Shown: positions 55,321 through 64,000 of the stretch, in pieces | Position numbering within the stretch: the first letter of the stretch is position 1 | Layout of the letters: every line of letters begins with the position of its first letter | Origin: Solenopsis invicta | Taxonomy: Eukaryota; Arthropoda; Insecta; Hymenoptera; Formicidae | Direction: 5' to 3' | Assembly (NCBI RefSeq): GCF_016802725.1 | Contig: NC_052669.1 | Coordinates: 13,992,270 to 14,056,269 of the forward strand | DNA length: 64,000 bases | Program-made: the position numbers and the translations under genes | The notes under the pieces: model-generated | What the model was told of the DNA's origin: nothing | Databases searched by the model: none | Seen by the model: the letters and a program-made list of their open reading frames with translations, nothing else

Positions 55321-56214
55321 TAAGTAATTTTCTAAAGGTTGCCTGCATTAGTTAAACAAACGTTAAAATTGAAACGTGAAGCCTCTTGAAAGAATAGAGC
55401 CCAACGTAAGGTAGAACTTAAGTGGGCAACATCTGGGGACGCTAAAAAATTTGATACCCAGAAATCGTAATTCTCATGACCGCTACTCACTTGATGCTAA
55501 GAATCAGTGCACATGGTATAAATAAACATGTCACAAGTATCGAATTGGCAATCCTCTAAGAGTTGCCTACATTGTCTAAATGAAAATAAAATCAATTATG
55601 AGATTGCTCCAAAAAGTAGCGCTTTGCGGTATTATGCGGAAGCGCGTCTCCTTGGCAAACATTAGAAATAATGGGACACTGAGAACCGAGATTCTGGGAG
55701 TGCGTGGGCCGACTTACCAAAAAATACCCGGCCCTTAAAAAAAAAGTAAGAATTATGGGCCAAAATTGGTATATAAGCCAGAACTCCGGAGCAGAGAAGG
55801 CATTCTTGTACTATCGGTGGCACAGTCCGTGACAGTTGTGTTGTTCGAGTCTGTGACGCCGTACCCGCAATTATACCTCGTAGATGTTTGGTCGCGAAGT
55901 GTCTCGATCAAGTTGGCCAATCGACCCGTTAGTAGGTTTCGCATCAACTACCCGTTCGATTTCAGTTCGCAAAGGCATTGACCACGCCTGCCTCCTCCAC
56001 GATCAAAGCCGACGTTCTCCACTGGGACACTCCATCGACCGGATACCTCCAAGACCGAGGGTCACCATACACATAATTACTATCATCGACACTAACAATA
56101 CAGCCATCAAGTAGTAAGTGCCAAATTATCCGTTATCACTTATTTCCCTCTTGTTTCCCGACCACCTTTTCTATTTCTTGCAAACAACTTTGTTATAAAT
56201 ATAATATATTTATT
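55321..56214. other. Region with a possible promoter, otherwise unassigned
   Basis: TATATAAG at 55770-55777 followed by a mixed-composition transcribed-looking stretch and a GTAAGT-type donor near 56115. It could be the 5' exon and intron of the frame at 56551 or an LTR-like leader. No domain-like peptide. Confidence 0.3.
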
Positions 56215-56520
56215 AAATCAATTACTCTTTCCCTCTCATACTCTCTCTCTCTCTCTCTCTATTTTCTTCTTCTCCAACATTTCTCTTCCTTTCTTTGGAT
56301 TCACTCGCACTGCGTTAACAGTTGATCCGGAAAAATCTTTTATTTTATTTTCTTCCTTTCTCTTTGGATTCACTCTCACTAACAGTTAATCCGGAAGAAT
56401 CTTTTATTTTATTTTCTTCCTCCCTCTAGATTCACTCGAACTTGTTAGACTTTCAATCTCTTTCTCTGGTTTCATTCGAACCCTGTTCGAGTTAACCCGA
56501 AAAAGTGCGCAAATTCTAAT
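56215..56520. repeat. CT-rich tract with ~68-bp tandem repeats
   Basis: (CT)n at 56240-56262, then units TTGGATTCACTC...AACAGTT(G/A)ATCCGG followed by ATCTTTTATTTTATTTTCTT at about 56297 and 56362, and a partial third unit from 56420. Probably 5' untranslated or promoter sequence of the next frame. Confidence 0.75.
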
Positions 56521-56550
56521 TTTATCTTTGCAAGAACAGAGAGAAACGGA

Positions 56551-57294
56551 ATGGTTATTTCAGTGAATAATGCAAAAGTCTCCAAAGTGTACAAGAATAA
56601 ATCCCGAGCAGCCGCGAAACGTCGCCGGAACCGCAGGAACCGGAAAACCCGCAGGCTTAAAGCGTTAAAAGAAAAAATCGAAACCCTTGCAGCCCAAGTC
56701 GATCTGATTTACCCCCCTGTTTTATATTTGCCCATTGTTCACGAACAAGAAGAGAGCCCATCTCCTTGCGAGTTTCACATTAATTCACCTCGCCCCAACT
56801 TGCCGGACTCTGTAAGTAGTCAACTAACGTATAGAATTTTCCCAGATTCCCCTGTCTCTCTCTCTCTTTTTCCTCCTCCCCGATCTCCGACTCTTGAGGT
56901 CCACTATGTGGAAAAGGTGCACAATCCTCTAGATCTTCCGATTTTAGGTTCGCACAATCTCGAGGACGAGGATTCTTCTTCTTCACCCGTCCCTAGTGTA
57001 GAGTTTTTAAAGGAGCTACCACCACTTTTCCCGCGTTACTATTTTGCCCCTGGTCCTCTTTAATCCTTGGAATCAATTTTGTTAGTGCTTCCAACATTCT
57101 CTGTCCCTCTCCCTCCTGGCGCGTTCGCGATTGGGCCTGATGTATTCGATCTCAAAGCGGTTCGTGCTTTTCTTTCTCGTTTTTCCCCCGATGCCTGTAC
57201 CTGTGTATGTTCCCCATATATACCCAAATTACTACTTAGTCCCCAAGTTAATATTTTTGAACCACTTTCGCCCTATCACTGCCGTGTTAAATAA
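56551..57294 (+). CDS. Uncharacterised basic/proline-rich protein with in-frame TAA
   Basis: Starts MVISVNNAKVSKVYKNK. Residues ~18-50 are strongly basic (KRRRNRRNRKTRR), like an RNA-binding or nuclear-localisation segment, then a Pro/Ser-rich middle (LSLFPPPRSP, DEDSSSSPVPS) and FPRYYFAPGPL. A TAA at 57061-57063 ends this after 170 codons, but the same frame stays open and similar in composition to 57294 (PLPPGAFAIGPDVFD, FSPDACTCVC), so the TAA may be a mutation. I do not recognise the family. The CT-rich leader and possible TATA box suggest a transcribed unit; a retroelement Gag-like or single-gene element is possible. Confidence 0.45.
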
Positions 57295-58319
57295 AGTTTT
57301 AACGTAACCACACACTTGCACCCATGCATATACACTTAAACAAAATTAGAAAGTGTAACGTGGACATTTAATATTATAAGGAAATTGTATTATCCGCTAT
57401 AATTATAAACTAATTGTATTTGACATCGTAATTATTAATTTAATTAATATAGTTATAATAATGAAATTTTTAGTTTAAACCGCTCTTTATTAATCAATAT
57501 AATGTTTAACTCTTTCTCTTCCTTTGTTTAAATAATATAACTATATCACCAATCTGTTTTTTGCTAAACAAATTTAGTTTAATTCAGGGTTTTCTTTAAT
57601 TTAAATAATATAAAAAAAAACGGAGAACGTAATTCAATCTATTAAACAACATTACTGAAATTCTTCCTCATTTTGTTTTAAGTAGTATAATTATAAAAAA
57701 AAAACGTTAAATTATGCATTAAGTTAGATGACATTGTATTTTTCATTATTATTAATTTAGAGCAAATTACCTATAATAACTAATTTACTCTGATTTCTTA
57801 ACCACGACCACCGTACTTTGCTCTTAATAAGGCAAGCACTAGGTCCGATCCCAAGGTAAAACTATTAGATTTTTTGACTCAAAATAGAACCGAGGGACGC
57901 GGAACGCCCGGATATTTTGTCGTTGGGCTCCCGCTATGGCCCCCACTGACCCATATATCCCGGGTTGTCAACGCGCTCTGATGTGCCGCTTGTCCTAGTC
58001 AAGTGTGCACCTTCTCAAGTCGTGGCGTCTTTATCTTCCTCACCCAGATTCTATTCACTTATTCGGGTTGGACGTAATAATATTCGTACCCATAATTCCT
58101 GCCTAGACGTTAATTTTTGATCGGACTTGAAAACTTCTAAGTAGAGTAACTCGAGGATCTTTATCGCTCCACATATGCATGTTGCGCAAATTAACAATTC
58201 CTTCTCGTGTGAACAACGATTTATTGCTAAATATCACACGACAAGGAAATTGCGAATCCTCGTTTATTCTGTTTCAAAAATTTTCACAAAATTTTCTTCT
58301 TTGTTGATAATCTTCCTTT
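57295..58319. other. AT-rich stretch and a GC-richer block, no gene
   Basis: 57300-57790 is AT-rich. 57800-58140 is GC-richer (CTCCCGCTATGGCCCCCACT) without a coding frame. 58140-58320 is AT-rich. Confidence 0.45.
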
Positions 58320-58717
58320 CGTAAATTTTGCACGCAAGTGTAATGGTAAACGTGCATTTTTTTCTTCTTTTAAAATTCTTTATATTATGGAGTAAGACAA
58401 ATTATACTCTTGAGCAATAATAATAAGAGCCCCAATACTAATTTCGGGCTCTTGTTCAACAGCACAAAGAACTGTTTTCACAGTACGAACGTTTCCCTGA
58501 TTGCGTTGTCTACCACAATCTTTTTTCTTTTTTTTAGCAGGATGCTTCCGCTATCGTACAATCGTTGTGTTGTCACAAGTATAACGTTTGCTGACGGACC
58601 TCTTGCTCGATGCGGATATAATTCCGCGCATCTTCTTGCAGCAACGTAAGGCTGTTCCTGGCACTCTTCAAGTGCCATTATCATGTTGTAATATTCTTTG
58701 TTTGTGTATCTGGTCAT
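58320..58717 (-). pseudogene. Transposase N-terminus, DUF4817-type helix-turn-helix
   Basis: MTRYTNKEYYNMIMALEECQ, AARRCAELYPHRARGP and TQRLYDSGSILLKKRKK match the DUF4817 pattern (YTNxEYxxM...AxxxYxxRYPxRxxP...LxxTGS) that opens many insect Tc1/mariner-like transposases. The frame shifts near 58490, after which VRTVKTVLCAVEQEP and LSYSII-stop-RILKEEK give the second helix-turn-helix. The rest is missing. It may be a cousin of the remnant at 54420-55085. 58718-58987 holds no gene; an inverted GGAGAGTGACGTGGAGAGGG block occurs at 58838-58915. Confidence 0.7.
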
Positions 58718-59283
58718 TTCTTCCTGTTAATTCTTCTACTAATATTGTCTTGATTCGCTTCTAATAATTGAGCAATTATTGATTCACGTATGGATTGCGC
58801 ACCGCATTTATACGATCTTTGCGGGGGGTCGATACTCTCCACGTCCCTCTCCGCGAATCGATGCATGTGTCATGTATTGGTCAACCTGATTTGCGGAGAG
58901 TGACGTGGAGAGGGATGCGCCGGCCTCTTCGCTATACGCGCCCGGTTATTGCATAACTATTTCTTCTTAAAATTCAAAAATTAAGATTACAAACATGTTA
59001 TTGGACCGATAGTGTAACAACACAATAATAGAAAGAAAGCCTTCTTCGGTCACAGCTAGGTTTTAGTGCTTATATTTATTTGTGTGATTTTATATACTTT
59101 TCCAAATTCAACAAAAATGTGCGCCGAATTAATTTTCGGTCGTAACACAGTATGTCGAATAAGAATTAGTAATATCATTAATTATGTTTAATTAATTAAT
59201 TTAATATAATAATTGATGCTGATTTCCGTCTATATACCCATTTCCCCCTGAAAAAACTGTAAGAAATTTATTGCAAAAAGTAA

Positions 59284-59359
59284 CACCCTACCCAGGGTTC
59301 GAACCTGGCACCTCCGGAATCTCCGGTTCCGGTGTCTTACCACCTCGATCACTGGGACA
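59284..59359 (-). other. tRNA-like sequence (SINE head)
   Basis: 76 nt with a weak A box (AGTGATCGAGGTGG), a good B box (GGTTCGAACCC), T-arm CCAGG-TTCGAAC-CCTGG and an anticodon-like arm with loop CCGGAGA, but no consensus U33 and a weak acceptor stem. Probably a Pol III promoter of a repeat, not a translated tRNA. Confidence 0.6.
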
Positions 59360-59770
59360 CATTGATATTTCTCGCAATATTTGTATATGAGTGACAACGC
59401 ATTCGAGGCGCGTGATTCAAATTACAAACATGTTATTGGACCGATAGTGTAATAACACAATGATAGAAAGAAAGCCTTCTTTGGTTACAGTTAGGTTTTA
59501 GTGCTTATATTTATTTGTGTGATTTTATATACTTCTCCGAATTCAACAAAAATGTGCGCCGAATTAATTTTTGGTCGTAACAAAGTATGTCGAATAAGAA
59601 TTAGTAATATCACTATTTATATTAAATTGATTAATATAGCTGTGATCGAAGAAGGCTTTTTTTCTATCATTGTGTTGTTACACTATCGGTCCAATAACAT
59701 GTTTGTAATTTGAATCACGCGCCTCAAATGCGTTGTCACTCATATACAAATATTGCGAGAAATATCACCG

Positions 59771-59846
59771 TGCCCTAGTGGTCGAGATGGTAAGACACCG
59801 GAACCGGAAATTCCGGAGGTGCCAGGTTCGAACCCTGGGTAGGGTG
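59771..59846 (+). other. tRNA-like sequence (SINE head)
   Basis: Plus-strand twin of 59284-59359, with A box AGTGGTCGAGATGG and the same B box and T-arm. Loop CCGGAAA sits where the anticodon loop would be (GGA, serine, if real), yet the long serine variable arm is absent. Confidence 0.6.
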
Positions 59847-60109
59847 TTATTTTTCGCAATAAATTTTTTATAGATTTTTTAGGGGGGAATGGGTATATAG
59901 ATGCAAATTAGTATCAATTATTATATTAAATTAATCAATTTAATATAAATAGTGATATTACTAATTTTTATTCGACATACTGTGTTACGACCGAAAATTA
60001 ATTTGGCGCACATTCTTGCTGAATTCGGAAAAGTATATAAAATCACACAAATGAATATAAGCACTAAAACCTAGCTGTGACCGAGGAAGGCTTTCTTTCT
60101 ATCAAAAAT

Positions 60110-60216
60110 TAAGCTTTGGACAAGTTTTTGCTAAAGAAAAAGTTGTTTCAGAATAACCTCAGAAATATGTCTCTTTAAAAACATAAGATTATTCTGAATC
60201 ACTCTGTATATCCCAA
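60110..60216 (-). repeat. Copy of the CAGAATAACC repeat end
   Basis: Complement of 30907-31000 with divergence: ACAGAGTGATTCAGAATAAT on the minus strand, then CTGAGGTTATTCTGAAACAA. Confidence 0.6.
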
Positions 60217-62109
60217 ATAGCACAAAATATTTATAAAACATTTACTAAATATTTATAATATATTTATTTTAATATTTTAGAACCATTTATAATAAACATT
60301 TAATAAATGTTTTTATGGTTTAGATTTGACACATCATAAATATTTATCATAAACATTTTTGAGGAAATGCCTAATTTCAGAAATGTTACATATAAAGCGC
60401 CGAGACAATGACCTCAATAGACAGGCAGACACTGAATATTTACATCATGTCTATACGTGTATTTTCGATAGATTTTAATTTTCGATAATATTTAGAAATC
60501 CGTTTTTTATCCGCTCAATTTTCCATATAGCTTATAACCTAAGGGGATCAATATGGTTTTGACCGTACATTGAGTACTGTATTACTTGAAATCAGTGTCC
60601 TATTGAACTATTATTAATGACGTTATTAATTTATTATTTATTTATTTAATTATTTAACTTACTTGTTGATGTGAAATTATTATTATATTTTTCTTCTCTT
60701 TGCTTAACATGGTAAGTAAAAACTTCACACTATTGTTAACAATGCACTGATGTTTGTCGTCATAATTTAGCATTATTCACTCGGATTACCACCTGATTGT
60801 GACAGACCTTTTGCTTTTTACTACGCTATGTGATAGGGAGAAGTTTTCTTGTGATGTAATTTCCTGAGGATGACCTAAAATCAAATCAAAACGTTCTTCT
60901 TTAAATAACCAGAAGATTCATGGACACGCACCAACAGCCGCTTAGACTTTCATTGTTCTTCTTGTTTTATATTTTTTGTCACAAACGTTTCAAAAATATT
61001 TATGATAAATATTATAAAAATTATACGTTGGTGGCGCGCGGACACGCTCACCAGTCTCTTATTTTTGTCCGCTAACAAGATCGCACGGGAGTATTTTCTT
61101 TGAATATTGTATTGGTCTTGACAAGGGCCGTTTATGAACACTGGTCTTAGCGCTTGTCCAGCCGCATCCCCCTCGTGTTGTGTGAACGCGGCTTAATCCG
61201 CTCGCCTGCCGCTTGCTTCGATTTTGACAAGGAGCGCGTAGATGTCGCTGTGTGTTTTGGTGACTCCGGTGAACGGCGGGATTCCTGTCGTGCGTTTCTT
61301 GGCGTTGCGGTGTGGCGGGAATCCCGATGAGATAGTTTTGGACGATGGCGTCCCCGGGACCGGTTTTGGCGTTCTCTGCTACGATTTTGTGGCGGGAGGA
61401 AGCTGCGAGGAATGGAAGATCTGCCTGTGTGGCTGCGTCAACCGCTGCAGGTCGAGCTTGTGTTTCCTGATTTCAGGACGGCACTCGAGCGTTGGTGATG
61501 TTGCTCCTATAGGCTTCCACTTGCTTCCACTGAGAAGTTTACCTCGGTGATCTCGATCTGGGTGCCTCTGTAAACCTTGGTGCCTCTCTCTGTCTGGGCC
61601 ACGTCGTCTAGGTGCCGCTTGCCTGGTGACAGTGGCGGAGAGCACGACCGCGGTATTTCTCTGAATCGCAGAGATGTATATCTCCAAATCCTGCGATTCT
61701 CGATAGATAAAAATACCCTAGATGACATAAAGAAAGGCGGCAAAAGCGTTAGTGGAATTAATCTTTACGGCGGCGGCTCCAGGTTAGCAACTACGGCGAC
61801 AGTTCTGAGTTGGTGTTCTCTTCTCATGTGAGAGAGAAGTCCGAAAATGCATTTTTCTCCACGAGTGTAGTCATCGCCCTGTGAGAGCTGGGAGAAGTGA
61901 TTTTCGTTTGTTACTGCATGCCTTATATTTCTACTTTGCTGGATTTTAAGCACGAGTAACATTTTATTGTCCTGGCCACCTGTTTACTTGCTTCGGAATC
62001 TATCACGCGCAGTGCGCGTGCTAGACCGTGTGCTTTGCGGACGCGCTTGTTCGGCCGGTAAGTGCCCGTGGTGTCTGGCTGTGGAGGACTGCCGTTTGGT
62101 AGGCGTCTT
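60217..62109. other. No gene supported
   Basis: 60217-60370 has repeated TTTATAA/AACATTTA motifs. TAACCTAAGGGGATCAATAT at 60536 resembles the 3' end of the LINE at 23910 over ~18 bp. 61190-61830 is GC-richer and opens frames of ~100 codons on both strands, but neither shows a domain. Confidence 0.4.
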
Positions 62110-62225
62110 TGCGTTCAGAATGAACATCTAGGTGCACCCAGGCATTGTTCTATCCTTGTTTAACATTCGGTAAATAACAAAGATAAAACGACGTCTAGGC
62201 GCACCTAGACGATTTTCTGAACGCA
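62110..62225. mobile_element. Short MITE related to 28667-28785
   Basis: Ends TGCGTTCAGAA and TTCTGAACGCA, arms of ~30 bp, centre CTTGTTTAACATTCGG and AACAAAGATAAAACGAC. No target duplication is evident. 116 bp. Confidence 0.65.
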
Positions 62226-62685
62226 TCCTTTGATGTGTGGCGGGCTGTCTTTTGATAGGCGCCCGCGTTTTGTGCCGTGTGTAAATCGCTACAAAAATTA
62301 TTTTGAAAATGTTTATTAACCGTTATGATAAAGATTTTTAAAACTATTTTTATTTTTTTATGGGACAAAGTGCATTGCATTGATACTCAATTTCTTGAAG
62401 TTTATTGTTGTCGCTTATTTAATGTGCTGACGTCAGCCTAGCTAGCGTCCCCACTTAACGAAAATTTAATTAAAAAATGATATGATAATGCGTAATTTAT
62501 GCGCTTTATAAATCCACAAGAAAAAAATTTTGCGTTTATTCCGTTTAGCCAAAAAAAAATATTCTTTGTGGGGGGGCTCAGTAGGCTGCTAGTGAGCCCC
62601 CCTACGGGTTAATAATAACAATTCTAAAACATGGAATATACAGGATTTGTGCGCTATTTATGTGCTGTCATATTAGAATAATTTG
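62226..62685. other. AT-rich, with a G/C hairpin
   Basis: GGGGGGGCTCA at 62571 and TGAGCCCCCC at 62594 form a strong 10-11-bp hairpin with a ~12-nt loop. No gene seen. Confidence 0.5.
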
Positions 62686-63000
62686 GATTTTTGCGCTGCA
62701 ACCTTTAAGGAACTTCTCTCTTGACGTCAGAGACAAGATCGCCATAAAATGTCTCTAAAATTAAAAGGACCGTTAGAGCAATTATGTGCGATTAATCTAC
62801 GATTTATGCGCTTCTATATCCACGCTGTTTCGATTTTTGCGCTGCCATCTTTAAAGGACTTTTCTCTTGATATCAGAAACAAAATTGCCATAAAATGCTT
62901 CTTAAATTAAAAGGACTGTTAGAACGATTATGTACAATTAATCTATGATTTATGCGCTTCTATATCTACACTGTTTCGATTTTTGCTCTGAAGCTCTTCA
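62686..63000. repeat. Tandem repeat, ~144-bp period, 2.2 copies
   Basis: GATTTTTGCGCTGC recurs at 62687 and 62831, with a variant at 62975. Units share TCTCTTGA..TCAGA.ACAA and TTAATCTA.GATTTATGCGC. No coding signal. 63001-63737 is AT-rich and empty. Confidence 0.8.
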
Positions 63001-63737
63001 ACAACTTCAATCCCTCTAATTTCTTTACCCTCCAGTAGCCAGTTTTGTATGTTCACGACGCTCATTTTCTATGCATAAATACATATCAGTTTTGCGATCT
63101 ATATAGTTTATTTAAAAATTAAAGATGGAAATGTGTGTAGCATTGGCCATTCAAATATACTTAAAATACTAGATGTCGAGAAAAATCTAAATAAATAAAA
63201 TGAGATATCTATAGATTCTTTACTTAAAAGTTATTTTTGTGTAAATTAAAAGAGTCAGTTAAAAGAAATTGTTATTAATAACGACAAGACAATGTGGTCT
63301 ATAGAGGATTGAGGTAAATGGAGGCTTCTTTGCTATTTAACCCAAAATTGTAGAATTTAACATGCTGTCATTTTACATGCTATAATTTTTAGGTGATTTT
63401 TTTAACTGCAACCTTGAAACTTTATTCTCAACGTAAATGGAGGTATCCTCGTCTAATTAATCTAACATTAAAGAATTTATTAAATTAAATATTTACTCTA
63501 CATTTAATAATGTTTTATTATAAAAAAATTGTACATTAATATTTTGTAGCATTCTGATAAACATTTTTCAAACATTCTTTTTTATTTTTCTTGAAAAGAT
63601 ATCAGAACAGTCTGTCAGTTTTCATACTTAATAATAAAGAAAAAGTAATACATTTTATGTATAAAAGTAGTTTTCTGTTACTATATTTATATATGTGTGT
63701 ATCTTTATGTATTTTTTGGACATAAAGTAGTTTATTA

Positions 63738-63917
63738 TTATATGCTGTATATTACAACTTGTATGTTTTCTTTATAATTTGTTGGAAACTCCTTTGGTTT
63801 TACTCTACAGTCGTCGTACTCTATCCAAACATTGTCTTGAAAACTCACAGCTGTGAAATGTCTTACAACCTTTTTTTTTAGTTTTCTTGTTTGTATTAGT
63901 AGCTTGAAAATAATTAC
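63738..63917 (-). CDS. Terminal exon with ubiquitin-peptidase-like His box (gene runs off the window)
   Basis: After a TTTTACTCTAG acceptor (63918-63928) the exon reads about 58 codons to a stop at 63738. VVRHFTAVSFQDNVWIEYDD has the His box layout of ubiquitin-specific peptidases (H-[YF]-x-A ... W-x-x-[FY]-[ND]-D). A possible upstream exon ends near 63978 before GTAAAT. The gene would continue right of the window. It may be a relative of the transposon gene at 17-27 kb, whose C-terminus carries a matching Cys box; it could instead be a host or other TE gene. Confidence 0.45.
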   Translation of the reverse strand, partial: VIIFKLLIQTRKLKKKVVRHFTAVSFQDNVWIEYDDCRVKPKEFPTNYKENIQVVIYSI

Positions 63918-64000
63918 TCCTCCTAGAGTAAAATTTATTGGCATAAATAAGCATTGCATGGTTTTAGGTATTTACCTCAATTCCACATCAATATCAGTGT

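Larger units (their letters stand above)
58988..60103. repeat. SINE-like tRNA-headed units in inverted array
   Basis: One unit is a tRNA-like head, then ATTTTTCGCAATAAATTTTT and a ~300-bp body ending AGGAAGGCTTTCTTTCTATC. A copy in minus orientation occupies about 59360-59020, a head-less minus copy 59440-59640, and a plus copy 59771-60103. A shared linker (CCAATAACATGTTTGTAATT...GCGTTGTCACTCATATAC) joins them, so the whole region is also one large inverted repeat. Confidence 0.8.

Noticed and set aside
59771..59846. Functional tRNA-Ser(GGA)
   Set aside because: No long variable arm, no U33, weak acceptor stem, and duplicated inside a repeat with a constant body.
61242..61687. Overlapping ~100-codon frames on both strands in a GC-richer block
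   Set aside because: No recognisable domain on either strand and no splice or homology support.

Overview
This window reads as a heavily rearranged transposable-element cluster from an insect genome. The overall style (mariner, P element, Polinton with PLA2-like gene, Penelope, many TA-flanked MITEs, introns in AT-rich DNA) fits a hymenopteran, most likely an ant; that host assignment is inference from family resemblance, because I see no confident intact host gene. Almost every open frame belongs to a mobile element and almost every one carries a nonsense codon, frameshift or deletion.

Layout. 0.4-1.7 kb: a spliced minus-strand Myb/SANT-like gene remnant with a tandemly duplicated exon. 2.2-3.1 kb: an internally deleted mariner. 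3.15-8.0 kb: a Ty3/gypsy LTR retrotransposon with 5-bp target duplication and a tRNA-Ser-type primer site. 8.1-13.2 kb: a P-element-superfamily transposon (8-bp target duplication, THAP exon, RNase H-like transposase) interrupted in its coding sequence by a full-length mariner. 13.2-14.2 kb: AT-rich inverted repeats. 14.2-27.4 kb: inverted arrays of a ~143-bp repeat (with a 5-monomer higher-order period on the left) bracket a large minus-strand gene coding for a DDE-type transposase plus a zinc-finger/ubiquitin-peptidase-like C-terminus; a 5.4-kb non-LTR retrotransposon with a 17-bp target duplication sits inside that gene. 27.7-30.9 kb: palindromic and deleted mariners and a MITE.

31.35-53.40 kb is the largest unit: a decayed Polinton/Maverick (virus-like transposon) with 1.2-1.8-kb terminal inverted repeats inserted in an (AG)n tract. 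Minus-strand genes code for capsid proteins, an adenovirus-type protease and a PLA2-like protein; plus-strand genes code for the packaging ATPase, a conserved companion protein and an integrase with a chromodomain-like tail. A Penelope-like element (RT plus GIY-YIG, direct repeats with hammerhead-like cores) split the protease gene, and the zone where the DNA polymerase would be expected is filled with other elements and MITEs. 53.4-64 kb: transposase scraps, a near-perfect 103-bp palindrome, an uncharacterised basic/proline-rich reading frame, tRNA-headed SINE-like inverted repeats, a MITE, a short tandem repeat, and at the right edge an exon with a ubiquitin-peptidase-like His box that may belong to a relative of the 14-27 kb element.

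The genes do not form one operating pathway. The window records layers of insertion: mariner into P element, LINE into the DDE transposon, Penelope into Polinton, MITEs into Polinton ends.
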